From CAYWMP01 sp964459445 (lineage in GTDB: Bacteria; Desulfobacterota; DSM-4660; Desulfatiglandales; HGW-15), in NCBI GenBank assembly GCA_964459445.1, contig CAYWMP010000189.1, positions 1 through 11,320 on the forward strand: 11,320 nt of DNA, in the 5' to 3' direction. A program made the translations under genes and the position numbers. Below, in pieces: positions 1 to 6,257 of this stretch (its first letter is position 1; each line of letters opens with the position of its first letter). Below the pieces are notes generated by a model. It made no database searches. It saw only the letters and a program-made list of their open reading frames with translations, and was not told the DNA's origin.

Positions 1-72
1 TTCTTCAACTACTTGATATTATTTCTTAGATAGGACAGAACAAAAACACCCTGAATAATGGGTCCTTAGGCC

Positions 73-101
73 TTGACATGCTTATCCTATTGAGATATTT
101 G
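73..101 (+). promoter_or_regulatory. Candidate sigma-70-type promoter of the TRAP binding-protein gene
   Basis: A perfect -35 box TTGACA (73-78) is followed after 17 bases by TATTTG (96-101), a weak -10 box. It lies about 90 bases upstream of the start codon. The -35 match and spacing are seen directly. Promoter activity is inferred, and the poor -10 keeps confidence low. Nothing else is recognisable in bases 1-176. Confidence 0.35.
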
Positions 102-176
102 GAATAATAGTGTGGCAATAAATCAGCGAAAAGAGCAGGCACTTTTTTTTATTCATTTTTGACAAAAATTCTTATT

Positions 177-187
177 GAGGAGGAGGT
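177..187 (+). promoter_or_regulatory. Strong Shine-Dalgarno sequence that fixes the start at 192
   Basis: The run GAGGAGGAGGT ends 4 bases before ATG 192. This makes ATG 192 the start rather than the in-frame TTG at 159, which has no ribosome binding site and would put charged residues ahead of the signal peptide. The strength of the site suggests high expression, as expected for a periplasmic binding protein. Confidence 0.8.
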
Positions 188-191
188 AGTT

Positions 192-1205
192 ATGAAGATG
201 AAGAGATTTCTTTTGGTATTCTTTGTTGTATCGGCCTTTGGTTTGATTTCAATCATGAATGCGCCAACTGTTTTGGCGGGGCCCATTGAACTCGCCTATG
301 CTAACTTCTTCCCTGGCAAACACATCCAGGGCGCTCTGGGTGCGACCTGGGCGAAGGAGATTGAAAAACGGACCAACGGCAAAGTAAAAATCACCTACCA
401 TCCTGGAAGTGTCCTGCTTAATCCGAAAAATATGTATAAAGGGATATTGGATGGCGTTGCCGATATTGGAATGGGCGTCTTCGCCTACCATAGAGGCGTA
501 TTTCCCACCATGGAGGCCATTGATCTGCCCATGGGTTATCCCAGCGGAAAGGTCGCTACAAATGTCATCAACCAATTTGTCGAGAGGTTTAATCCTAAAG
601 ATCTCAAAAAGGCCAAGGTGATGTATCTTCACGCTCATGGACCAGGATTGCTCCACAGTAAAAAAGCAGTGAATAAAATGGAGGATCTCAAAGGTCTGAA
701 GATCCGATCAACGGGATTTAGCGCAAAAGTGGTTCAGGCTCTCGGGGGCGTTCCGGTAGCCATGGGACAGCGAGGGGCTTACGAGGCATTGCAGAAGGGC
801 GTGGCCGAAGCGACATTCGCTCCGATTGAGGTTTTAAAGGGCTGGAAACAAGCTGAAGTGATCAAGTACACCATTGAATGCTTCTCCATAGGTTATACGT
901 CCGGATTCTACGTCATGATGAATCTCAATAAGTGGAATTCTCTGCCTGGGGATGTCCAAAAGGTGATCGAAGAAGTAAACAAAGAATGGATTGCCAAACA
1001 CGGTGAGGCATGGGATACCAGCGACAAAGAAGGAAACTACTTCACCCTCAGCAAGGGAAACAAGATCATCGCCTTATCTGATGCCGAGAGCGCCAGGTGG
1101 GCAAAGGCCTCGCAGCCCGTTATTGATGCCTATATCAAGGAAAAGGGCGCCAAAGGACTGCCGGCCCAAGAGTATGTTGATTTCATAAAGTCGCAGCTTA
1201 AGTAA
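192..1205 (+). CDS. dctP: TRAP transporter solute-binding protein, DctP family
   Basis: This is a periplasmic binding protein of 337 residues, the usual length for DctP-type receptors of TRAP transporters, which bind carboxylic acids and hand them to a DctQ/DctM membrane pair. Residues 1-29 form a signal peptide: a basic start (MKMKRF), a hydrophobic core, and a VLA-G cleavage site after Ala29. The mature protein begins with the family pattern IELAYANFFP. Residues 165-172 (DLKGLKIR) carry the conserved arginine, here Arg172, that typically clamps the ligand carboxylate. The motif around 190-205 (MGQRGAYEALQKGVAEA) is also typical of the family. No dctQ or dctM gene follows; a terminator comes 60 bases after the stop. 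The receptor therefore either works with a transporter encoded elsewhere or is an orphan sensor-type receptor. The ligand cannot be read from the sequence. The family call is firm. Confidence 0.93.
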   Translation: MKMKRFLLVFFVVSAFGLISIMNAPTVLAGPIELAYANFFPGKHIQGALGATWAKEIEKRTNGKVKITYHPGSVLLNPKNMYKGILDGVADIGMGVFAYHRGVFPTMEAIDLPMGYPSGKVATNVINQFVERFNPKDLKKAKVMYLHAHGPGLLHSKKAVNKMEDLKGLKIRSTGFSAKVVQALGGVPVAMGQRGAYEALQKGVAEATFAPIEVLKGWKQAEVIKYTIECFSIGYTSGFYVMMNLNKWNSLPGDVQKVIEEVNKEWIAKHGEAWDTSDKEGNYFTLSKGNKIIALSDAESARWAKASQPVIDAYIKEKGAKGLPAQEYVDFIKSQLK

Positions 1206-1265
1206 TCTCCTATTAAATCTCCCCGGCATGGGGATCAGTTGTCGGGAAAAATTAAGGTTGACTTG

Positions 1266-1305
1266 AATAGCCCGCATTGTTCCATTACAGTGCGGGCTAT
1301 TTTTT
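1266..1305 (+). terminator. Rho-independent terminator after the TRAP binding-protein gene
   Basis: An 11-bp perfect stem, AATAGCCCGCA (1266-1276) with TGCGGGCTATT (1291-1301), closes a 14-base loop and runs into a T tract reaching 1305. It sits 60 bases past the stop codon at 1205. No equivalent T tract follows it on the minus strand, so it serves the plus-strand gene only. Confidence 0.9.
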
Positions 1306-1470
1306 GTCCGCCTTCGCAGAAGGCCCAGAGCTTGCTCGTAAAGAATGCTCTAATGTTTTAAACGACGGCGCAATGTCACTCCGAAATAGAGGCGGATAAC
1401 CGCGTCGTAGCCGAAGGCGCCCGTCCTCCGCAGTACTCTGCTACGGAGGATGGAAAGACGGCTAACCTAA
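1306..1470. repeat. Palindrome-rich intergenic element (REP/MITE-like candidate)
   Basis: The gene-free stretch 1206-1513 holds the terminator of the upstream gene and then this GC-rich block of nested inverted repeats. GCCTTC/GAAGGC (1310-1324) forms a small hairpin. CGCCTTCG (1309-1316) is also complementary to CGAAGGCG (1412-1419). ACGACG (1362-1367) pairs with CGTCGT (1403-1408). GCGG/CCGC encloses ATAA (1392-1403). A 12-position stem with one mismatch and one wobble, TCCTCCG...CGGAGGA (1424-1450), has a CTC loop. No convincing protein is encoded. The build resembles REP-like or MITE-like intergenic repeats, but only one copy is visible here, so that reading is an inference. Confidence 0.5.
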
Positions 1471-1513
1471 AGGGACCTCGAGTTTACCTATGGGGCTCCA
1501 TTCGAAAGCAGAA

Positions 1514-2740
1514 TCAATCGATCAATGCCAGTCGCAAAGTATTAAGAGCAATCACCGCTCCCCTCTGTTGGAGAATAGCCCTATCGCCTCCCATGGTCCA
1601 AGAAAACACCTTTTCAATGCCCTCCCCTATCACGACATTATGGGCTTGGACTTCATAACCTTCTTCCTTTTCTTTAGCCAACCCAAGGCAAACAAGGCCG
1701 ATAGATGTGCCGAACCTTTCTCTCGTGGCCTGCGCCAATTGATAGGCGGATTCCAGATCGGCGGTGATATTGTTTTCCCCCAGCCACTGCCCGATCGCAT
1801 CGATATCCTGAATGACTAAGCTGGTTTTCAATCTGTGAGATGACCGGCCATGAATCTTTTGGGCTGCAAGGCCGCCCGTAAAAGTTTCCAGTACGGCCAG
1901 ACTGAGGCCTTGTTGCTCAAGCAAAGAAAGAACGTTCCCTTCCAAAGTATCGCTGTCCTCTCCAAAAATCTTTTTTCCTAATCGCTCTCTGATCTTTTTC
2001 TCCAGTGGACGGATCAAGGCGCGAGCTTCGTCAGGATCATTTGCTTTTGCCGTTAATCTGATTTTGATTTCGCCGGGCGATGAGAGTAATCCCACTTCAG
2101 GATTTTGTGCTTCAATAATAAGATCCTTGATCAAAGCATCCACTTTGCTTTCGCCCATGCCTGCCAATTTCAGAACCTTATATAGGATCACCTGATGGGT
2201 CAGGTTGTATCGGTCTTTGATCCAAGGAAGGATTTGGTTCTCAAGAAGAAATTTGAGTTCCCTCGGAACACCGGGAAGGCATATAATGGAGTGATTTGCC
2301 ACATTGGCAATAAATCCTGGCGCCGTTCCAACGGGATTAGGAATAGGTTTGCTGGATCGGGGAATAAATGCCTGTCTGCGATTATTCTCAGCCATTTTGT
2401 ATCCGGCTTTAAGAAAGATATCTTCTATTTGGTCCATCAAATCTTGTCTGAATTCGAGTTCGACACCAGCCACTTTTGCAACCGCTTGTCTCGTAAGGTC
2501 GTCTTCCGTTGGTCCGAGCCCTCCCGTTGTTATGACTACGTCACATCGATCCAGCGCCTGTTTAAGCACCGCTTCAATATCCTCCAGCTGATCGCCGGCA
2601 GCTGTTCGAAATCGGATGGCGACGCCTATTCGATTCAATTCCTCGGCGAGATATGAGGTGTTGGTGTCCATGATTTGGCCTAAAAGAAGCTCGGTTCCAA
2701 TTGTAACGATTTCACAGGTGGGCGATTTTTTTTCATACAC
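1514..2740 (-). CDS. cinA: CinA-family protein: nucleotide pyrophosphatase-type MoCF domain plus degenerate NMN deamidase domain
   Basis: This 408-residue protein has the normal full length of CinA. Residues 9-175 form the MoCF-like domain, with IVTIGTELLLGQIMDTN (11-27), TTGGLGPTEDD (71-81) and the PGVP motif (156-159). In CinA this domain carries ADP-ribose pyrophosphatase activity in NAD salvage. Residues 275-408 are the CinA C-terminal domain, normally NMN deamidase (PncC). Here AESCTGG is replaced by LETFTGG (284-290). The GSS serine survives (Ser301), but the positions of the catalytic Tyr and Lys in the YSNEAK motif are Gln311 and Ile316, and the AGPDGG loop is not recognisable. This domain is probably catalytically dead. 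The start is GTG 2740, preceded by AAGGGG at 7-base spacing. The gene stands alone behind its own candidate promoter and runs convergent to the TRAP gene. Confidence 0.9.
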   Translation of the reverse strand: MYEKKSPTCEIVTIGTELLLGQIMDTNTSYLAEELNRIGVAIRFRTAAGDQLEDIEAVLKQALDRCDVVITTGGLGPTEDDLTRQAVAKVAGVELEFRQDLMDQIEDIFLKAGYKMAENNRRQAFIPRSSKPIPNPVGTAPGFIANVANHSIICLPGVPRELKFLLENQILPWIKDRYNLTHQVILYKVLKLAGMGESKVDALIKDLIIEAQNPEVGLLSSPGEIKIRLTAKANDPDEARALIRPLEKKIRERLGKKIFGEDSDTLEGNVLSLLEQQGLSLAVLETFTGGLAAQKIHGRSSHRLKTSLVIQDIDAIGQWLGENNITADLESAYQLAQATRERFGTSIGLVCLGLAKEKEEGYEVQAHNVVIGEGIEKVFSWTMGGDRAILQQRGAVIALNTLRLALID

Positions 2741-3057
2741 GTGGATTCCCCTTTTCTTTTGCGAATTATCAGGTTGAAGTCATCATATGTTAGTCACAAC
2801 ACAATGGCAAACCGTTTGACCGGTCATCCAGGCGCTCCACCCCGGCCTAAGATTCTCGCCGACTCGACATCACAGGAGAAAAACATGTTAAGCCAGGCAA
2901 ATCTTCATAGTCTTCATAGGATAAAGATACTTCGGTTTGGTTCTTTGCAGGATTGTTGTTAAGAAAAATCGGAAATGCCAACGCGCAAAATGGGAATGAA
3001 TAGATTTTTGAAATGATGTGGATTAATCTGTCAAAGACAACGAACTTCTGATAGTTT
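2741..3057. other. Gene-free stretch between cinA and the FliM-peptide protein gene
   Basis: These 317 bases hold the cinA ribosome binding site and promoter at the left end. A 10-base palindrome TGACCGGTCA (2817-2826) lies just upstream of the cinA -35 box and could be an operator. TCTTCATAG is repeated twice in tandem (2902-2919). A plus-strand reading frame of 73 codons exists but has no ribosome binding site or recognisable protein features, so I do not call it. No terminator with a T tract was found after the gene ending at 3058. Confidence 0.45.
2782..2810 (-). promoter_or_regulatory. Candidate sigma-70 promoter of cinA
   Basis: Reading the minus strand, TTGCCA (2810-2805) and TATGAT (2787-2782) are separated by exactly 17 bases, each matching consensus at 5 of 6 positions. 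Transcription would begin near 2775, giving a leader of about 35 bases before the GTG at 2740. Position and quality fit a housekeeping promoter for cinA. Activity is inferred. Confidence 0.6.
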
Positions 3058-3390
3058 TCACCCCGTCGAACCGACTATGAGGTGGTTTTTATTGAGGACC
3101 CCCAGACTCATGTAGTCTTTGCCTTGAATTTTCATGGACATACCGGCGTTCATGGGTAGGACGCCCATGGCGTTCCAAATAACTTGAACACCCTTTTCCC
3201 GCTTTAAAGAAGCCTTACAATAGAGGTCTGCCAGTATTCCAACGACATCTTTTGCGGACCTCTCTTTTTGAACAAATACCGGCTCTGCTTCAGGAGCAGG
3301 TGCTTCCTCAGCATCTTCATCGTAGCCGCCGTCCAGCCCGGCTTCGTTCAAAAGGGCATCAATATCATCTTGTGCAAGAGTCTTCGCCAT
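3058..3390 (-). CDS. Small uncharacterised protein with a FliM-like N-terminal peptide
   Basis: This 110-residue soluble protein is not recognised as a whole. Residues 5-14 (LAQDDIDALL) closely match the N-terminal peptide of flagellar switch protein FliM (LSQxEIDALL), which binds phosphorylated CheY; related peptides occur in FliN/FliY. Residues 20-38 are an acidic, Ala/Pro/Glu-rich linker. Residues 44-110 look like a small folded domain containing one Cys (58), WNAMGVLP (72-79) and a hydrophobic end. There is no signal peptide, membrane segment or PilZ motif. No flagellar or chemotaxis gene is nearby, although the end of a receiver-containing protein lies some 7.5 kb away. The start ATG 3390 is preceded by GGATGG and AGGCGGT, neither ideally spaced. 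A role in motility or signalling is an inference from the peptide alone. The reading frame is supported by protein-like composition. Confidence 0.7.
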   Translation of the reverse strand: MAKTLAQDDIDALLNEAGLDGGYDEDAEEAPAPEAEPVFVQKERSAKDVVGILADLYCKASLKREKGVQVIWNAMGVLPMNAGMSMKIQGKDYMSLGVLNKNHLIVGSTG

Positions 3391-3800
3391 ACCGCCTAAA
3401 CACCATCCTTTTTTTAATGTCTATCTGTATTTATGTTTATTTTGAATGCCCAAATAGCGCTTGCTGTTGGTACAAAAATGAATCTATGCAATGCCTCTAT
3501 CAGATATAATCGTCAAATTTCTTCCAGGACTTAAACCCTAATTGCAATGTGAAAATCTGGGACAATATCAAACAGCTGCAAGTAAGGATAATGAACTGCT
3601 TTAACCCGAATTTCTTTTGTTTGGAAGCGCCAATCATTTCAGCAAGAAGTATGCCGTTGGCCCCACTTTGGAAGAATTGCCTTTCATTCCAGTCAATTGA
3701 AATAATTTCTAAAAGAAAGATGCGGAAACGGTCAGCGGATCTGGACATGGGCCACCAAACACGTCAATCCCTTGACAGCTAATGGAGCATTTCGATTTTT
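3391..3800. other. AT-rich gene-free stretch
   Basis: These 410 bases separate the DUF3786 gene from the downstream FliM-peptide gene and probably contain the latter's promoter, but no convincing -35/-10 pair was found. A short hairpin GTCAA-TCCC-TTGAC (3763-3776) lies 25 bases past the DUF3786 stop and lacks a T tract. Overlapping short reading frames on both strands (3500-3748 minus, 3549-3782 plus) have poor ribosome binding sites and no recognisable features beyond one possible hydrophobic segment in the minus frame. I consider them non-coding. Confidence 0.45.
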
Positions 3801-4463
3801 TCAGAAGGGTAAATCAGGAGCATGAAGGAGTGCATCTGAAACAAGGTTGACAAGTCCCCATATGGCATCAGCCGGAAGTTGTCTGTCTATGGATCGATCG
3901 AAGAGCACACTCAGACGCGGTTCGAATTCTTCGTCCCCTTCCCATAGAAGGTAGTAGAGGGGTACTTTGGGTAGGGCTGGGAACCTATAGGCCAGATCGG
4001 CAAATTCTATCTCCTCTCCTCCCATTGACGTTGCGGCCTTTTTCAAACCATCGAAATCGTGGCCAAATCGTTCGATGACCGGCGCTGTTTTGAGCTCGTG
4101 GGGTCCTCTAAAGAAATGGCCCTCCTTGAGTTCTTGAGCACTGACCATTTCATTTGTAGGGGAGTACGGTCCCACTTTTATGAAATAAACTAGCAGGACT
4201 AACTCCAGGAGAGGGTAGTCTAACCTTTTCCACTGTCCCTGGTGCCGTCGGTTGAGGGTGTGCGAATCCCGATCTACTAAAATCTCCTGCCCTAAAAACG
4301 AAACGATCAAACCGTTTGGTGGATTGAGTTCGGCGGGCGCTTCTTCTGAAATTATTTGAATGTCCTTTTCAAGGAGATCTTCCCAAAACTGATGTGGGAC
4401 ATTCACAGCTTCCCTTTTGGCATTTTTTGATTGAGATGGGAGATCCTGTCTGTTTTGCTTCAT
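3801..4463 (-). CDS. DUF3786 domain-containing protein
   Basis: This 220-residue soluble protein contains a DUF3786-type domain, a family of unknown function found mainly in anaerobes. Characteristic stretches, numbered from Met 4463, are YPLLELVLLVYFIKVG (83-98), ELKEGHFFRGPHEL (111-124), LPKVPLYYLLWEGDEEFEP (164-182) and LSVLFDRS (184-191). It has no cysteine, so it lacks the N-terminal iron-sulfur segment I recall from some relatives. ATG 4463 is chosen because GAAGGA precedes it by 9 bases; a TTG at 4487 would add 8 residues but has no ribosome binding site. It begins 45 bases after the enolase-superfamily gene and is probably co-transcribed with it. The biochemical function is unknown, and a role alongside its neighbour's reaction is only an inference. 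The family assignment is from memory of the motif pattern. Confidence 0.8.
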   Translation of the reverse strand: MKQNRQDLPSQSKNAKREAVNVPHQFWEDLLEKDIQIISEEAPAELNPPNGLIVSFLGQEILVDRDSHTLNRRHQGQWKRLDYPLLELVLLVYFIKVGPYSPTNEMVSAQELKEGHFFRGPHELKTAPVIERFGHDFDGLKKAATSMGGEEIEFADLAYRFPALPKVPLYYLLWEGDEEFEPRLSVLFDRSIDRQLPADAIWGLVNLVSDALLHAPDLPF

Positions 4464-4508
4464 TTTCAAAAATCCTTCAAAAGACAAATGTATGAAATGA
4501 AGATGATG

Positions 4509-5654
4509 TTAATTCAAAAGCGTTTCCGAGAGGGCATATTTCTTTGCTATCGGTTCATTCACCGAAACGCCAAGCCCTGCGCTGTTACCTAGGGTGCCTA
4601 TACACTCTCTATCCATGCCTGTGAAGCCTTCGATTACCATTTCCTCAAAGAGGATGGATGACCCCGAGGTTTCGTAATAGGCACAGTTTTGAGTCAACGC
4701 TGCAAATACCCTTCCTGCTGCTTCCAGGATGCCGCTTTCCCCAACATGGGCCCCCAAAATACAATTCTTGTTATGCTTTTCAATATAGCGTGCCTGTTCA
4801 ATCGAGTTCAGTAGTCCTCCGCATTTGGATAGCTTAATAACGAAGGAATCACAGGCGTCTTCATCGATGAGCCTTTTGATGTCTTCGATTGTGCATGCGG
4901 ATTCATCGGCTATGATCTTCATGGGAATATTCTTTCGCAGTCTTTTGAGGCCTTCGATGTCATGCTTTGGGAGGGGCTGCTCAAGCGCAACAACTCCCAA
5001 TTTCTCGAGTTTATTGGCCATTTCATAGGCGGATGCATAATCCCATTGACAGTTGGCGTCGACTCGCAATTCCATGTTATTTCCCACATGGGCGCGAACG
5101 AGGTTGATTCTATCAAAATCTTCAGACTGAGATCTTCCCATTTTGATCTTGAGTGTTTTTGGGCTGTATTTGTCCAAGAAGGCAAATGTCTTATCCAGGT
5201 CAGGCTTTTCGACGTATGGAAAACCCAGAGAATACTCGATTGCAAGCCTTCTGGGTTCTCCCATGAGGAAATGCAAGGGTTTTTCCATCATTTTGCCGAG
5301 GCCGTCCAAGAGGGCCAAATCAATGGCACATAGGGCTGCACCATGATAAATGCCATCATAAACCTCTAGGAGACTGTTCAATTTGAAAAGGGTGTCTTTT
5401 ATGTCCGCCAGGGTTCTGATTTGCACGCCCTTCAGATTTGGGAAGAATTGGTGCTCTATTACCTCGAAAACACTCTTTTCCGATTCGCCAGTAACGTACT
5501 CCCTTGGAGCTGCTTCCCCGTATCCAAACAGACCGTTGTCAAACTCCACTCTCAGGAAGATGTTCGAAGACTCGCGCCTTTCCTGTTGAGCGGTTTTGAG
5601 CATCCCCATTAAGGGTATGCTGACATGCTGAATTCGAATCTTTTCAATTTTCAT
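4509..5654 (-). CDS. Enolase-superfamily enzyme, muconate-lactonizing / dipeptide-epimerase-like
   Basis: This 381-residue protein has the two-domain plan of the mandelate racemase/muconate lactonizing enzyme group. The N-terminal capping domain includes LRVEFDNGLFGYGEAAP (34-50). The barrel carries every expected catalytic element: KIK with Lys169 and Lys171, metal ligands Asp199 (RVDAN), Glu225 (ALEQP) and Asp250 (ADES), and the opposite base Lys274 (VIKLSKCGG). Two lysines facing each other are typical of the MLE subgroup: cycloisomerases, o-succinylbenzoate synthase, dipeptide epimerases and N-acylamino-acid racemases. Such enzymes abstract a proton alpha to a carboxylate using Mg2+. The C-terminal segment GAHVGESGILEAAGR (301-315) replaces the more usual beta-barrel ending, and no menaquinone or muconate genes are nearby, so the substrate is undetermined. 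No strong ribosome binding site precedes ATG 5654. It is probably co-transcribed with the DUF3786 gene. Confidence 0.9.
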   Translation of the reverse strand: MKIEKIRIQHVSIPLMGMLKTAQQERRESSNIFLRVEFDNGLFGYGEAAPREYVTGESEKSVFEVIEHQFFPNLKGVQIRTLADIKDTLFKLNSLLEVYDGIYHGAALCAIDLALLDGLGKMMEKPLHFLMGEPRRLAIEYSLGFPYVEKPDLDKTFAFLDKYSPKTLKIKMGRSQSEDFDRINLVRAHVGNNMELRVDANCQWDYASAYEMANKLEKLGVVALEQPLPKHDIEGLKRLRKNIPMKIIADESACTIEDIKRLIDEDACDSFVIKLSKCGGLLNSIEQARYIEKHNKNCILGAHVGESGILEAAGRVFAALTQNCAYYETSGSSILFEEMVIEGFTGMDRECIGTLGNSAGLGVSVNEPIAKKYALSETLLN

Positions 5655-5741
5655 GAATACTTTTTATGCAAGGCCAGAGGATCTGACGACCGCTCTCTCA
5701 CTGTATCTAATTCACCCCATAGCTATGACGCTTTGGTATAT

Positions 5742-5773
5742 CAGCATCCATTTTCGTTTTAAAATCGATGCTG
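5742..5773 (-). repeat. Inverted repeat after moaC, possible weak terminator
   Basis: CAGCATC (5742-5748) pairs with GATGCTG (5767-5773). After one C-C mismatch, ATTTT (5750-5754) pairs with AAAAT (5761-5765), leaving a 6-base loop. The hairpin sits 14 bases past the moaC stop on the minus strand, in the 132-base gap before the enolase-superfamily gene. It has no following T tract, so it may act as an RNA 3' end stabiliser or a weak terminator rather than a classic intrinsic terminator. Confidence 0.4.
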
Positions 5774-5786
5774 GTGAAACAGCGAT

Positions 5787-6218
5787 TTAGCCTTTTTCCT
5801 TTCTCAAGACTTTAATATCGGTGATCGCGGTATCAGGGTATTGACCTGAATGATCCTTCTCCAGGTACTTGACCAAATCCCAAAGGGTATACAAGGCAGC
5901 GGTGACACCGACCAGGGCCTCCATCTCGACGCCGGTTCGGGCCTGGGCCTTGACGCTGCATCTCGCTTCAACGGCATCTTCTGAAATATCAAAGGCCACG
6001 ACAACCGTATCAAGCGGGATCTGGTGGCAATGGGGGATAAGGAGGTGGGTCTGCTTTGCTGCAGTCATTGCAGCGACTTCAGCTATAAGGAAGGGGTCTC
6101 CCTTTTTTACGTGTCCCTTGTTTATTACTTCAATGGTCTTTTGATTCAAAAGAATCTTCCCTGCCGCCTCCGCAGCTCTCGGTATGATTGGCTTTTGGGT
6201 GACATCTACCATTCCCAT
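5787..6218 (-). CDS. moaC: Cyclic pyranopterin monophosphate synthase accessory protein MoaC
   Basis: MoaC acts with MoaA to convert GTP-derived 3',8-cyclo-GTP into cyclic pyranopterin monophosphate, the first stage of molybdenum cofactor synthesis, in the cytoplasm. The 143-residue protein starts with the family hallmark MVDVTQKP (3-10). It keeps AAKQT with Lys55, IPHCHQIPL (61-69) with His65, RTGVEMEAL (94-102), and WDLVK with Asp114 and Lys117, which I align with the Lys/His/Glu/Asp/Lys active-site set of E. coli MoaC. It differs from the enterobacterial form by IPHCHQIPL in place of IPLCHPLPL and by a tail SGQYPDTAITDIKVLRKEKG replacing the GGKSG ending; this tail is reminiscent of archaeal and anaerobe MoaC proteins. 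AGAGGT lies 8 bases before ATG 6218; the internal ATG at 6212 is spaced less well. It follows moaE by 39 bases. Confidence 0.93.
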   Translation of the reverse strand: MGMVDVTQKPIIPRAAEAAGKILLNQKTIEVINKGHVKKGDPFLIAEVAAMTAAKQTHLLIPHCHQIPLDTVVVAFDISEDAVEARCSVKAQARTGVEMEALVGVTAALYTLWDLVKYLEKDHSGQYPDTAITDIKVLRKEKG

Positions 6219-6257
6219 AGGCTATTACCTCTTTATGGGCCCATTTAGGCCTGTTGT

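Noticed and set aside
127..155. AAAAG...CTTTT pairing followed by T residues upstream of dctP, considered as a terminator
   Set aside because: The stem is only five A/T-rich pairs and the position is within the leader of the gene, so it is unlikely to terminate.
159..191. TTG at 159 as the start of the TRAP binding protein
   Set aside because: It would add 11 residues before the signal peptide and would translate through the Shine-Dalgarno of ATG 192.
1424..1450. 27-base hairpin considered as the cinA terminator
   Set aside because: The stem is strong but neither strand has a T tract directly after it. It fits better as part of the palindromic element.
1490..1819. Plus-strand frame of 109 codons inside cinA
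   Set aside because: It is antisense to a well-supported CinA coding sequence and shows no family features.
2741..2962. Plus-strand frame of 73 codons upstream of cinA
   Set aside because: It begins exactly at the cinA start region, has no ribosome binding site, covers the cinA promoter and has no protein-like features.
3500..3748. Minus-strand frame of 82 codons with one hydrophobic segment between the DUF3786 and FliM-peptide genes
   Set aside because: The only upstream purine-rich run is about 3 bases from the ATG, the protein has no recognisable pattern, and a plus-strand frame covers the same bases. It is more likely chance in AT-rich intergenic DNA.
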